Positions 22,093 to 30,459 of a stretch of 64,000 nt of DNA are shown here, piece by piece. A program made the position numbers and the translations under genes. The notes beneath the pieces were generated by a model that had not been told where the DNA came from, searched no databases, and saw only the letters and a program-made list of their open reading frames with translations. The stretch is from Heyndrickxia camelliae. Lineage in GTDB: Bacteria > Bacillota > Bacilli > Bacillales > Bacillaceae_C. Position 1 is the stretch's first letter. The number at the start of each line of letters is the position of its first letter. The DNA lies in assembly GCF_002844575.1 (NCBI RefSeq), contig NZ_PIQO01000007.1:1-64000 (forward strand), read 5' to 3'.

Positions 22093-22515
22093 ATGTCGTT
22101 AGTTCAAAGGATAAAGCATCTATGTAGGCACAGAAAGATATCGGTTGCAGCATTAGAAAGAACACTTGAATTTGGTAATGGAACAATTAGGAAATGGGAT
22201 AATGCTTATCCTTCTGCAGATAAATTAAAAAAGGTCGCAGATTATTTTGGTGTAACTGTAGATTATTTACTTAATGAAAATGAAGATACGGAATCTATAA
22301 AATCCTCATTATCTTCTAAGGATCAAAAAGACATAGAGAAAAGGATGAGAGAAATTAAAAAGGAATTAGAAAATGCAGATGGACTAATGTTCTCTGGAGA
22401 ACCTATGAGTGAAGAAGCTGTAGAATCACTTTTATCTGCAATGGATTATATAGTGACTCAAACAAAAATAATCAATAAAAAATATATCCCCAAAAAACAT
22501 CGCGATAAAGAATAA
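22093..22515 (+). CDS. ImmR-like prophage repressor (XRE family)
   Basis: 140 aa from ATG at 22093 behind AAAGGTGATAATT. N-terminal helix-turn-helix (RIKHLCRHRKISVAALERTL, then ADKLKKVADYFGVTVDYLL), then a charged linker and a C-terminal LMFSGEPMSEEAVESLLSAM segment. The latter is typical of ICEBs1 ImmR/phage 105-like repressors. The next gene is an ImmA-type metalloprotease, as in ImmR-ImmA pairs where the protease cleaves the repressor for induction. Confidence 0.88.
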   Translation: MSLVQRIKHLCRHRKISVAALERTLEFGNGTIRKWDNAYPSADKLKKVADYFGVTVDYLLNENEDTESIKSSLSSKDQKDIEKRMREIKKELENADGLMFSGEPMSEEAVESLLSAMDYIVTQTKIINKKYIPKKHRDKE

Positions 22516-22537
22516 TAGTTGAATCGGAGTGTTACAT

Positions 22538-22984
22538 TTGACTAACTACATAAAACAAAGGGTTAAAAAACTAACAAAAAAATTCAAAACAAATAATCCA
22601 TATGATTTAGCAAACTTATTAAATATTAATGTATTAGAGTGGAACCTTCATAAAGATATTATGGGATTTTATAAGTATGAGAAAAAAACTAAATGGATTG
22701 TCCTTAACGGCAATTCAAATGAAAAAGAAAAATATTTTACTTGCAGTCATGAATTAGGACATAGCGTTTTACATGAAAGATTCAATACTCCGCATTTAAG
22801 AAGAGATACTATGTTTTCAATAAATAAACTTGAACGTGAAGCAAACGCGTTTGCAATAGAATTAATGTTACCAGATGATGTATGGAATGAATATTTAACC
22901 AACTATAGAAGTTTAACTGATCTAGAAAGAGTTACTGGAATCCCACAAAATTTATTGATAGCAAAATTGAATCAAATGGAGTGA
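22538..22984 (+). CDS. ImmA/IrrE-family metallopeptidase (anti-repressor protease)
   Basis: About 148 aa from TTG at 22538 behind ATCGGAGTGTTACAT. The zinc motif HELGHSVLH lies near residue 74, and the third-ligand region KLEREANAFAIELMLPDDVW about 35 residues on. ImmA cleaves ImmR-type repressors and so relieves lysogeny. It sits between repressor and integrase genes on the same strand. Confidence 0.9.
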   Translation: MTNYIKQRVKKLTKKFKTNNPYDLANLLNINVLEWNLHKDIMGFYKYEKKTKWIVLNGNSNEKEKYFTCSHELGHSVLHERFNTPHLRRDTMFSINKLEREANAFAIELMLPDDVWNEYLTNYRSLTDLERVTGIPQNLLIAKLNQME

Positions 22985-22990
22985 ATTTTA

Positions 22991-24121
22991 GTGCAAGGTG
23001 GAGTTAGAAAACGCGGTGATAATTGGTACTATTATTTCGAAGCAGGAAAAGTTAATGGGAAAAGGAAAAAGATTGAACGAAAAGGTGGAAAATCAAAAAA
23101 GGAAGCTCAAATAGCTCTCAGGAATGCAATTGCTGAATTTGAGCAAAAAGGTAATCCAATCGTTGAATCTAACGTAAGCGTAGCTGATTATTTTGATTAC
23201 TGGTTCAAAAATTATGTTTTGATAAATTGTAAATATAACACGCAGCAATACTATAGAGGCATTATTAATAACCATATTAAACCTTATTTTGGTTCATATA
23301 AATTAAAACAAATAACTTCAAAATCATTGCAAGAATTTTTAAATAAAAAATTCCTTGATGGATTTTCTAAAAGTTCTATTGCGAATTTTAATGGAGTATT
23401 ACAAAAAGCATTTAGAATGGCAGTAGATCCTTATAATTTTATAAAAAACAATCCTGCTTCTACTATTCATATACCAAAATTCGACGAATCAGTTAAGGAT
23501 AATAAATTAAAAATTATAAGTCGGGACGATTTCGAAAAAATCATTGATAGATTTCCAGAAGGAAGTTCGTTTTATATTCCTTTACAAATTGCTTTTCATA
23601 CTGGTATGAGAGCATCAGAGGTATGCGGGTTAACTTGGGATTATGTCGATTTTGAAAAACGAATTATTAAAGTACGTCAAATAATCGTCTTAAAGGGTAG
23701 CACTATTGAATTTGGAACACCAAAAACCTCTTCGTCAAATCGGGATATTTTAATTGGTGAAACGTTGTTTAACATACTCAAAAAGCATAAAGATAATCAA
23801 GAGAAAAACAAACAATATTATAAAGAACATTACATTAGCTCAAATTTTGTTTGTACTAAGGAAAATGGACAAGTTATTACAATGAATACGCTAAAATATT
23901 TGAGTAGAGTTGTAAATTATGAATTGTGTATTAACTTTAACTTTCATTCCTTACGTCATACCCATGCTACGATGCTATTAGAATCTGGAGCTAATCCTAA
24001 AGATGTTCAAAAAAGATTAGGTCATAATAGAATTTCTACTACTCTTGATACTTATACCCATGTAACAGAAACAATGGAAAAATCAACAATAGATCTATTT
24101 GAGAAGTTCTTAAAAAAATAA
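22991..24121 (+). CDS. Phage integrase (tyrosine recombinase)
   Basis: 376 aa. N-terminal arm-binding domain (RKRGDNWYYYFEAGKVNGKR), core-binding domain from about 60 to 160, catalytic domain 170-376. Catalytic residues: Arg in HTGMRASEVC, HSLRHTHATMLL, Gly-His in KRLGHNRIST and the nucleophile Tyr in TTLDTYTHVT. It starts with GTG six bases after the protease stop. It is the last gene before the host junction, as expected for an integrase next to attP. Confidence 0.93.
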   Translation: MQGGVRKRGDNWYYYFEAGKVNGKRKKIERKGGKSKKEAQIALRNAIAEFEQKGNPIVESNVSVADYFDYWFKNYVLINCKYNTQQYYRGIINNHIKPYFGSYKLKQITSKSLQEFLNKKFLDGFSKSSIANFNGVLQKAFRMAVDPYNFIKNNPASTIHIPKFDESVKDNKLKIISRDDFEKIIDRFPEGSSFYIPLQIAFHTGMRASEVCGLTWDYVDFEKRIIKVRQIIVLKGSTIEFGTPKTSSSNRDILIGETLFNILKKHKDNQEKNKQYYKEHYISSNFVCTKENGQVITMNTLKYLSRVVNYELCINFNFHSLRHTHATMLLESGANPKDVQKRLGHNRISTTLDTYTHVTETMEKSTIDLFEKFLKK

Positions 24122-24128
24122 AAGAATA

Positions 24129-24158
24129 TTGCCACCGCACGGAATTTTACGGTGGCAA
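24129..24158 (+). terminator. Inverted repeat after the integrase
   Basis: TTGCCACCG and CGGTGGCAA, 9-bp perfect arms, 12-base loop, 7 bases after the integrase stop. No T-run follows directly, so it may be a weak terminator, an mRNA end structure or an attP arm element. Confidence 0.55.
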
Positions 24159-24207
24159 ACAGGTGGAAAACTTATACTTTTTTATCAAAAATCATTTTAA
24201 AACATTG

Positions 24208-25587
24208 TCATTTCAATAACAATTGTGTTACACTTTCCACATGCGCCGTCTGCGGAAACATATCCACCGGCTGCAAATATTCTACTTTATATTTCGAACT
24301 TAATACCTGTAAATCTTTTGCCAAAGTTGAAGGGTTACATGATACATATACGAACTTCTTCGGTTTGACTTTCAAAATTGTTTCTAAAAATTTGGAGTCA
24401 CAGCCTGTTCTGGGTGGATCCACCACCACTACATCGGGCTGCCAGCCTTCTTTTACCCATTTTGGCATAAGCTCCTCGGCTTTACCGGTAAAATAATGGG
24501 CATTTTCCACACCGTGTTTCTTTGCATTTTTCTTTGCATCCTCGATGCCTTCTGGGATTATATCCATTCCGCGGATTTCCTCCGCTCCGTCTGCTAGCCA
24601 GAGTCCAATGGTACCGACCCCGCAGTATGCATCGACAATTTTTTCTTTTCCCGTTAGTCCTGCAGCTTCTTTTACTTGATTATATAGTTTGACCGTTTGA
24701 ACGGGATTTAGTTGAAAGAAAGCACGGGCAGATAGTTCGTATGTAAATTCTTCTAGACGTTCTTCCACAATATTTTCGCCGGACAAGTGAATGGTTTCAT
24801 CGCCTAAAATAATGGAAGTCTTTTTCGGATTTATATTTTGCATGATGGATACAACTTCCGGCAGTCGTTTTTTTATTTCGGAAATAATCACGTCTTTACG
24901 AGGCAATTCCTTTTTTGCTGTGACAAGCATGATCTGAACTTGTCCGGTTTCTACACCGACACGTGTTACAATGGTCCTCACAATGCCTTTTCTTGTTTTT
25001 TCATTATAAATAGGAACTTTGAAATCTGCTAAAATTTGCTTGACGACATTCGTCACTTTATTTGTAACGGGCTGTTGGACGATACATTCTGGAATGTTGA
25101 TAAGTCTGTGAGAATCGATACTGTACATTCCCGCGATGACTTTTCCGTGATCTTCCCCCAATTGAAATTGGCTTTTGTTGCGATAATGCCATGGGTTGTC
25201 CATTCCAATTGTTTCACGAATATCCATTTCCTCTATTTTAAACCGAGTGTGGCGTTCCAGTGCTTGAATTAGAATGTCACGTTTTTCTTTCAGTTGTTGA
25301 CTGTATTCTAAGTGTTGCAGCTGGCACCCACCGCATTGTTCATAGACGATACATGGAGCTTTTACTCTGTGCTCCGAGCGTTTTCTTACTTTTTTCACAA
25401 TCGCTTCTGCATATTTCGGGTGTGCCTTTGTTACCTCTACAACAACCTCTTCGCCTGGAAGAGCACCTGGTACAAAGACGACTTGTTTTTTAAAGTAACC
25501 GACACCTTCTCCGTTAATTCCCAAACGCTTAATGGTCAAAGGGAACTGCTGCTTTTCTTTTATTAATAATGTTTTTTCTTTTTTCAA
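24208..25587 (-). CDS. rlmCD: 23S rRNA (uracil-C5)-methyltransferase, RlmCD/RumA type
   Basis: 459 aa. N-terminal TRAM domain ([20 protein letters not shown]). Iron-sulfur type cysteines in [14 protein letters not shown] near residue 80. SAM-binding [15 protein letters not shown] near 310, and [11 protein letters not shown] with the catalytic [14 protein letters not shown] near 405. It makes m5U at 747 and/or 1939 of 23S rRNA. Synteny with pdaA and yfk genes suggests the B. subtilis YfjO position; YefA is the well-studied active paralogue, so the exact site specificity is uncertain. The prophage adjoins its 3' end without harming the gene. Confidence 0.85.
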   Translation of the reverse strand: MKKEKTLLIKEKQQFPLTIKRLGINGEGVGYFKKQVVFVPGALPGEEVVVEVTKAHPKYAEAIVKKVRKRSEHRVKAPCIVYEQCGGCQLQHLEYSQQLKEKRDILIQALERHTRFKIEEMDIRETIGMDNPWHYRNKSQFQLGEDHGKVIAGMYSIDSHRLINIPECIVQQPVTNKVTNVVKQILADFKVPIYNEKTRKGIVRTIVTRVGVETGQVQIMLVTAKKELPRKDVIISEIKKRLPEVVSIMQNINPKKTSIILGDETIHLSGENIVEERLEEFTYELSARAFFQLNPVQTVKLYNQVKEAAGLTGKEKIVDAYCGVGTIGLWLADGAEEIRGMDIIPEGIEDAKKNAKKHGVENAHYFTGKAEELMPKWVKEGWQPDVVVVDPPRTGCDSKFLETILKVKPKKFVYVSCNPSTLAKDLQVLSSKYKVEYLQPVDMFPQTAHVESVTQLLLK

Positions 25588-25762
25588 CTATTATCACTCC
25601 GTCTGTCGATACGTACATCAGTTTTTTGTATTATACCACACCATCATTTTGAATGTTTTACAGCCCCTATCCTTTACCAATATGCACCATCCGCCCTTTT
25701 TTAAACAAAAATATGTTATAATATAAATATAAGAATAATATAGCATACAGCAAAGGAGTCTT

Positions 25763-26329
25763 ATGGATAAAAATTTCTTATCCGCTCAAATTGGTCAGCG
25801 TTTACGCTTTTATCGGCAACAACGAAATCTTTCTTTGGATGAGGTTGCAGAGCTAACAGAAGTGAGTAAACCAATGCTCGGTCAAATTGAACGGGGTACA
25901 TCGAATCCAACAGTAGCGGTATTATGGAAAATTGCAGCTGGTTTACAAGTGCCAATTGCCTCCTTTTTAATGCAGAATCCATCTATAAAATATCTGCCGT
26001 TGGAGGACCAGCCGTTTATTAAAGAAGACGATAATTTGTTTGAGACATATAATACGTTCGCTTCCCCAGGAATACCAATTGAGAACTATCGTATTCGAAT
26101 ACTGCCTGGTTGTACACATCAATCTGAGGCAAAGGGAATCGGTGTGATAAAAATTGTCACTGTCTATACTGGGGCCTTGTTAATTAAAATCGGTGATGAG
26201 GAATACAATTTGAAAAAAGGGGACTCTATTTCCTTTTCTTCCGATATTCATCAAGTATACCAAAATCTAATGGACGAGCCTTGTGAATTTAATTTAATCA
26301 TTCAATATTCTAATCCACAATTTGTATAA
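25763..26329 (+). CDS. XRE-family regulator with C-terminal cupin domain
   Basis: 188 aa. Helix-turn-helix at residues 8-65 (RLRFYRQQRNLSLDEVAELT, then KPMLGQIERGTSNPTVAVLW). A small-molecule-sensing cupin barrel occupies about 105-185 (GVIKIVTVYTGALLIKIGDE, then YNLKKGDSISFSSDIHQVYQ). Regulators of this class often control nearby transport or amino-acid genes, but no target is obvious here. An extended -10 (TGTTATAAT, 25714-25722) lies 40 bases upstream, and the start follows AAAGGAGTCTT. Confidence 0.85.
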   Translation: MDKNFLSAQIGQRLRFYRQQRNLSLDEVAELTEVSKPMLGQIERGTSNPTVAVLWKIAAGLQVPIASFLMQNPSIKYLPLEDQPFIKEDDNLFETYNTFASPGIPIENYRIRILPGCTHQSEAKGIGVIKIVTVYTGALLIKIGDEEYNLKKGDSISFSSDIHQVYQNLMDEPCEFNLIIQYSNPQFV

Positions 26330-26347
26330 ATGGAAAGGGTGGTATCG

Positions 26348-26626
26348 TTGGAAACAGCTATCGAGACAATGTACTTTTTAAATAATCCAGAGAGAAATAT
26401 CACCACTATCGCAACAGAGACACAATTACGGTATGAAGATGTTATAAAAGACGTCTTTGGGGTGGCATGTGAAAGTGACTTAATGATGATGATTAAGTTT
26501 AATAAAAAATTCAAAGATTGTATTTGTCAAGAATACGGTGTAACGGAAAGCGAGATAAGACTCGACATGATCTTTCGCATTGCAACAGAAGAGGATATTA
26601 AACAATACAATAATAGGCAACATTAA
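26348..26626 (+). CDS. 92-aa protein of unknown function, co-transcribed with the cupin regulator
   Basis: TTG at 26348 behind AAAGGGTGGTATCG; an ATG 18 bases upstream has no spaced site. METAIETMYFLNNPERNITT, then ATETQLRYEDVIKDVFGVAC, then a charged end. Helical, possibly helix-turn-helix-like (TTIATETQLRYEDVIKDVFG). No family recognised. It begins 18 bases after the regulator gene and shares its terminator. Confidence 0.65.
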   Translation: METAIETMYFLNNPERNITTIATETQLRYEDVIKDVFGVACESDLMMMIKFNKKFKDCICQEYGVTESEIRLDMIFRIATEEDIKQYNNRQH

Positions 26627-26628
26627 GG

Positions 26629-26658
26629 AAAGACCTGTCTGGCAAACAGGCCTTTTTT
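26629..26658 (+). terminator. Terminator of the cupin-regulator operon
   Basis: AAAGACCTGT and ACAGGCCTTT arms with one internal mismatch, then T-run. Confidence 0.8.
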
Positions 26659-26671
26659 ATTTTCCATCCTT

Positions 26672-27469
26672 TTAAGAGCCGAGTAACGGATTTTTTACTT
26701 TTTCCTTCATCATGTAATAATCTAGGCTTTCAAAGCGATAACCGCGTTTCTTTAAATCTTCAATCGACTTTTCAAGTGCCTCCGCATTATCTTTTGAAAC
26801 AGTGTGTAGGAGAATAACAGCTCCAGGATGGACTTGTGCCATAATATTGTCATAGGAATATTTCCACCCTTTTTGTTGGTTGATTCTCCAATCTAAAAAG
26901 GCGAGTGACCATAGGACATGGGTATATCCTTCCTGATTTGCAATCTCCATCGTACGTTCACTTAATATCCCCCTTGGCGGACGCAAATAATGCATTTCCT
27001 TTTGGGTTGTAATTCGCGCCGTTTCCTCCTGTACCTTTCGAAGTTCTTCTCTGATTTTGTCATCAGATATTGCTGTCATATCTGGATGACTCCATGAATG
27101 ATTTCCAATAATATGTCCATCTTTTACCATTCTTTTGACTAAATTAGGCTGTGACTTTAAATAGTGGCCGGTCACAAAGAATGTAGCAGGTACTTTTTCT
27201 TTTTTCAACACATTTAAAATATCCTCTGTGTACCCATTTTCATAGCCATTATCAAAGGTCAAATATAATATTTTGTCATGTGGATTCCCTTTATAAAAAG
27301 CATGATGCTTTTTTAGCAGTTCATCATATTCTTTCCCCGCATCCGCTTGCTGCTCATTTTTCCCTTTAGTAAAGCCCCAATGAATAGCTCTATTGGAAAT
27401 GGCATATGTAGGATAGGCAATAGAGAAAATAAGTAACACAATAGTAGGAAACATAAACCACTTTTTCAT
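26672..27469 (-). CDS. pdaA: Peptidoglycan N-acetylmuramic acid deacetylase PdaA
   Basis: 265 aa with an N-terminal signal/anchor (MKKWFMFPTIVLLIFSIAYP) and the NodB polysaccharide deacetylase fold. Motif 1 is LTFDNGYENGYT (Asn in place of the second Asp, as in PdaA), motif 2 HSWSHPDM, motif 3 LRPPRGILSER, motif 4 VLWSLAFLDW and motif 5 VILLHTVSKDNAEAL. It deacetylates muramic acid as the first step to muramic-delta-lactam in the spore cortex. This marks an endospore former. Synteny with yfj/yfk genes as in B. subtilis (yfjS). Confidence 0.92.
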   Translation of the reverse strand: MKKWFMFPTIVLLIFSIAYPTYAISNRAIHWGFTKGKNEQQADAGKEYDELLKKHHAFYKGNPHDKILYLTFDNGYENGYTEDILNVLKKEKVPATFFVTGHYLKSQPNLVKRMVKDGHIIGNHSWSHPDMTAISDDKIREELRKVQEETARITTQKEMHYLRPPRGILSERTMEIANQEGYTHVLWSLAFLDWRINQQKGWKYSYDNIMAQVHPGAVILLHTVSKDNAEALEKSIEDLKKRGYRFESLDYYMMKEKVKNPLLGS

Positions 27470-27544
27470 TTCGGCACCTCTCTTTTTGTATATTTTTTTC
27501 TCTTATAAAAGAACTATGCCGGTTAATAATTACCAAAATGAATT

Positions 27545-27655
27545 TGTGGATAGAATTTAAGTTATTCAGAATTTGTGGATGATTAACAATAAATAGTGGA
27601 AAACTTTTCATTACTCAAAAAATTCGAATGTGGATAGATTATAGATAGTGGATAA
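27545..27655 (+). promoter_or_regulatory. Cluster of four DnaA-box-like 9-mers
   Basis: TGTGGATAG at 27545-27553 and 27629-27637, TGTGGATGA at 27574-27582 and AGTGGATAA at 27647-27655. All are in the same orientation and within one or two mismatches of TGTGGATAA, the complement of TTATCCACA. They fill the gap between divergent pdaA and the 27743 gene. Confidence 0.55.
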
Positions 27656-27742
27656 AAAATCAAAGTTTGCCGCTATTGGAGAATTTGTTACAAAATACAT
27701 TCTCTCGTTTGGGGGAACTTAAACGTTAAGAGGTGATCTCCA

Positions 27743-28168
27743 ATGAGCAAAAAACTGTTTTTAGGTTTTCTGTTTCTATTTTTGCTAACAACGAATGCCT
27801 CGGCTCAAACCAATAGGCAAATTGAAATATTCGATATAAGCAAGGAAAGAGTAGTAAAGAAAGTTCCAGCTTCATCAGATATACAGGAGAATGTTAAACG
27901 ACTATTAGAGAGAACCACGAGTGTGTATCCTAAGGTAAAGCCTATTCCAAGCAAGGGTTTTATGGTGAAAGTGCCTCTAGAGCCGGCAATGGTTCTGCGT
28001 AATCAGTGGTTGCATGGGAAAATAAATCAAGTTATTCTTGTATTCCCACCGAAGGAACACCCGTTTTATTTAGTAATGGATGAAAAAAATAGAACCCATT
28101 TATTTCTATTCGAAGGGGAAACGGATACTCTTTTGCGAAAGTTGAATTACAAACCTAGAGGATATTAA
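27743..28168 (+). CDS. Secreted protein of unknown function
   Basis: 141 aa with a signal peptide (MSKKLFLGFLFLFLLTTNAS, cut likely after ASA-Q). The mature part is about 120 residues: RQIEIFDISKERVVKKVPAS, RLLERTTSVYPKVKPIPSKG, then QVILVFPPKEHPFYLVMDEK. It looks like a small beta-rich extracytoplasmic protein. I do not recognise the family. Start behind AAGAGGTGATCTCC. Confidence 0.7.
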   Translation: MSKKLFLGFLFLFLLTTNASAQTNRQIEIFDISKERVVKKVPASSDIQENVKRLLERTTSVYPKVKPIPSKGFMVKVPLEPAMVLRNQWLHGKINQVILVFPPKEHPFYLVMDEKNRTHLFLFEGETDTLLRKLNYKPRGY

Positions 28169-28206
28169 AAAAACGCTTGGAGGTATTTTGCCCCCAAGCG
28201 TTTTAT
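28168..28206. terminator. Bidirectional terminator between the secreted protein and fumarase genes
   Basis: AAAACGCTTGG and CCAAGCGTTTT, 11-bp perfect arms, T-runs on both strands; convergent genes end on each side. Confidence 0.9.
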
Positions 28207-28210
28207 TTTA

Positions 28211-29758
28211 TTATTTGAAAACAGGCTCTTTAAACTGAGCTAATTTTTCTAAAGAAGATTTATCTACATCTGCATGCAAACTATTGCCATGAGAATCCAT
28301 TGTAACAACGGCTGTGAAGCCTTCAACATTTAAGTGCCACATAGCTTCTGGAATACCGAATTGTGTTAAATCGACACCATCTACTTTTTTAATACAGTCT
28401 GCATAGTATTGTGCAGCTCCGCCAATTGCGTTTAAGTATACTCCACCATGTTCTTTAAGCGCAGCAAGTGTTTTTGGACCCATACCGCCTTTTCCAATTA
28501 CCGCACGGATACCAAATTTCTTCATGATATCACCTTGATATGGTTCCTCACGAATAGAAGTTGTTGGACCGGCAGCTTTAACTGTCCAATTGCCGTCTTC
28601 ATCTTTTGCCATAACAGGTCCGCAATGATAGATAACTTGTCCATTTAGATCTACTGGAGCATCATTATCCATTAAGTATTTGTGAATAGCGTCACGGCCA
28701 GTATACATACGGCCATCGATACGAACTACATCCCCTACTTTTAATTCGCGGATTTGTTCTTCAGTGATAGGAGCCTTTAGATGAACTACATTTGTTTGCT
28801 CTTCCGATGCTGCTGCAGTTTCTTTCTCTGCATCATTTACGAATTCAACTTTTTCCCCATCTTGATATAGCCATTCTTGAATATCTCCTGTTTCAGGGTC
28901 AATAGTTACACCAAGACGACGGAATGCCCAGCAATTGTAGGCAACGGATACAAAAAAGCTTGCTGGAATACGATTCATTACCCCAATTTTACAACCTAAA
29001 AGGGTTGTTTCACCGCCGAATCCCATTGTACCAATACCTAGTTTATTCGCGTTTTCCATGATGTAATCTTCTAGTTTACGAAGATCCTCATTTGGGTTAA
29101 CATCCTCAACTGAACGGAATAATTGTTCTTTTGCAAGGTCATATCCAGAAGATCTGTCTCCACCAATTCCTACGCCGATAAAACCAGCACTACAACCTTG
29201 ACCTTGCGCTTGATATACGGAGTGAAGAATGCATTTACGGATTCCATCCAGGTCGCGTCCTGCACGGCCTAAGCCTTCTAACTCACATGGCAAGCTGTAT
29301 TGAATATTTTTGTTTTCGCAGCCGCCGCCTTTTAAAATTAGACGAACATCGATGTAATCTTTTTCCCATTGGTCAAATTTGATGACAGGGGTTCCGCCTC
29401 CAAGATTATTTCCACTGTTTTTACCTGTTAAAGAATCAACAGAATTTGGACGAAGCTTTGCGTCTTTTGTTGCTTGTTCAATCGCATTGTAAATTGCTTC
29501 TTTGATTTTTATTTGATTAACTCCAACTGGCGTTTTGATTTTGAAGGTTGGAAGGCCAGTATCCTGACAAATTGGTGAAATATTCTCATCTGCCATTTGG
29601 ATATTATTTGTAATGGTTCCTAAGCTTAATGCTGCTCGAGTGCCAGCATTTTCACTTTCCTTCGCTTTTTTAACAGCGCGGCGAACGTCCTTTGGCAAGT
29701 TTGTAGACGTTTCCACAATTAGTTGGTACATGCTCTCTTGGAACTTTTCCACGTTCAT
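28211..29758 (-). CDS. fumA: Fumarate hydratase, class I (iron-sulfur)
   Basis: 515 aa, single-chain class I fumarase. The N-terminal alpha part has ISPICQDTGLPTF (first cluster cysteine) and LKGGGCENKN. QGQGCSAGFIGVGIGGDRSSG and TTLLGCKIGVMNRIP supply the other cluster and substrate residues. The C-terminal beta part has KVGDVVRIDGRMYTGRDAIH and a KGGMGPKTLAALKEHGG segment. It interconverts fumarate and malate with an oxygen-sensitive 4Fe-4S cluster. Stand-alone gene; start behind AGGGAGAGAAG. Confidence 0.93.
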   Translation of the reverse strand: MNVEKFQESMYQLIVETSTNLPKDVRRAVKKAKESENAGTRAALSLGTITNNIQMADENISPICQDTGLPTFKIKTPVGVNQIKIKEAIYNAIEQATKDAKLRPNSVDSLTGKNSGNNLGGGTPVIKFDQWEKDYIDVRLILKGGGCENKNIQYSLPCELEGLGRAGRDLDGIRKCILHSVYQAQGQGCSAGFIGVGIGGDRSSGYDLAKEQLFRSVEDVNPNEDLRKLEDYIMENANKLGIGTMGFGGETTLLGCKIGVMNRIPASFFVSVAYNCWAFRRLGVTIDPETGDIQEWLYQDGEKVEFVNDAEKETAAASEEQTNVVHLKAPITEEQIRELKVGDVVRIDGRMYTGRDAIHKYLMDNDAPVDLNGQVIYHCGPVMAKDEDGNWTVKAAGPTTSIREEPYQGDIMKKFGIRAVIGKGGMGPKTLAALKEHGGVYLNAIGGAAQYYADCIKKVDGVDLTQFGIPEAMWHLNVEGFTAVVTMDSHGNSLHADVDKSSLEKLAQFKEPVFK

Positions 29759-29865
29759 CTTCTTCTCTCCCTTGTAGCCTGTTTCAATTTTATATGTATA
29801 TTTCCGCCTCCCATTATACTCCTATAAAGGGATTTATAAAAGAATAGTTTTTAGACTTTTAGGCA

Positions 29866-29898
29866 TAAAAAAAGGCCAAACCATTCCAGGTTGACCCC
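29866..29898 (-). terminator. Terminator of the SE1561-like gene
   Basis: Imperfect arms (GGTCAACC / GGTTTGGCC, minus strand) followed by TTTTTTT, five bases after the stop. Confidence 0.6.
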
Positions 29899-29903
29899 TT
29901 TCA

Positions 29904-30080
29904 TTACTTCTTAAATTGTTCGCATTTTAGTTCCAGGTCGTCAATCATCTGAATTAAACGATCAATATCTTCAAGTTCCGTTTGTTCCGGATCCATAGAA
30001 TCAATAACTTCTAAGAACATGTTTAAGCGATGTTTTAAATATTCTACTTGTGACTCTTTATCGTGAACGGCATTACCCAT
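29904..30080 (-). CDS. SE1561-family small protein
   Basis: 58 aa from ATG at 30080 behind GAAAGGAGAGACAAC. MGNAVHDKESQVEYLKHRLN, then MFLEVIDSMDPEQTELEDID and a short helix. Pattern matches the small SE1561 family of bacilli and staphylococci, function unknown. Its position close to pdaA and yfkD suggests the yfjT locus of B. subtilis. Confidence 0.75.
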   Translation of the reverse strand: MGNAVHDKESQVEYLKHRLNMFLEVIDSMDPEQTELEDIDRLIQMIDDLELKCEQFKK

Positions 30081-30226
30081 GTTGTCTCTCCTTTCTGATT
30101 GGCTGCTTTCTAGAACATGTACAACCAAGCCTATCTATATCATAACAAAAATTGTTAACATTTTTTACTCTTTTCATGGATTTATATCAAGTAAATCATT
30201 TGCAGAATGAGATTATCAGGATTAAT

Positions 30227-30320
30227 GGACCGAAATGGAGAAGAAACGGACCGAAACCATTGTCCAATGGACTGAGTTGACCATTAAATGGACCGAGATT
30301 TGAGTGGAACGGACCGAGTT
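30227..30320. repeat. Array of five degenerate 21-bp repeats (GGACCGA core)
   Basis: GAC of the core lies at 30228, 30249, 30270, 30291 and 30312, exactly 21 bp apart. Unit consensus on the plus strand is about ATGGACCGAAA with variable filler. The period is a multiple of three, so a false open frame with repeated Leu-Gly-Pro-Phe appears on the minus strand. A related array lies at 51999-52070 in the other orientation. Confidence 0.85.
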
Positions 30321-30344
30321 GTGACTTTAGTCCTAAATCAGTAT

Positions 30345-30388
30345 AAAAAACAAACTGCACCTCATGCCTCAAGGTGCAGTTTATTTTT
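30345..30388 (-). terminator. Terminator downstream of yfkD
   Basis: AAACTGCACCT and AGGTGCAGTTT, 11-bp arms, T-rich on both sides; 70 bases after the yfkD stop. Confidence 0.85.
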
Positions 30389-30459
30389 ATAGAATGATTA
30401 CTGATCAGGGCAAGCGTCCTTATCCACTTACAGGCGAGGAACCAGTCCCTCCTTCCCAA

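Larger units (their letters stand above)
1..24160. mobile_element. Siphovirus-type prophage (right part; left end outside window)
   Basis: Seen: a continuous block of phage genes with the usual order of a cos-type HK97-like siphovirus. Integrase, protease and repressor run rightward; early, replication, packaging, head and tail genes run leftward to the window edge, where the tape measure gene is cut. Lysis genes and the left attachment site are not in the window. The right boundary is placed between the integrase stop (24121) and the 3' end of the rRNA methyltransferase gene (24208). The exact attachment core cannot be set without the left junction. Structural genes look intact; one very small early gene appears frameshifted. 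Confidence 0.95.

Noticed and set aside
24129-24158. Inverted repeat as the attachment core
   Set aside because: Attachment cores are direct repeats at the two junctions; the left junction is not available, so the repeat was kept only as a structure.
30227-30320. CRISPR-like array
   Set aside because: Repeats are degenerate with 21-bp period and no unique spacers of constant length; no cas genes in the window.
30196-30459. Open frame of 87 codons on the minus strand with repeated Leu-Gly-Pro-Phe
   Set aside because: Produced by the 21-bp repeats (a multiple of three) and a start directly after the yfkD stop; contains the yfkD terminator; no family-like features.
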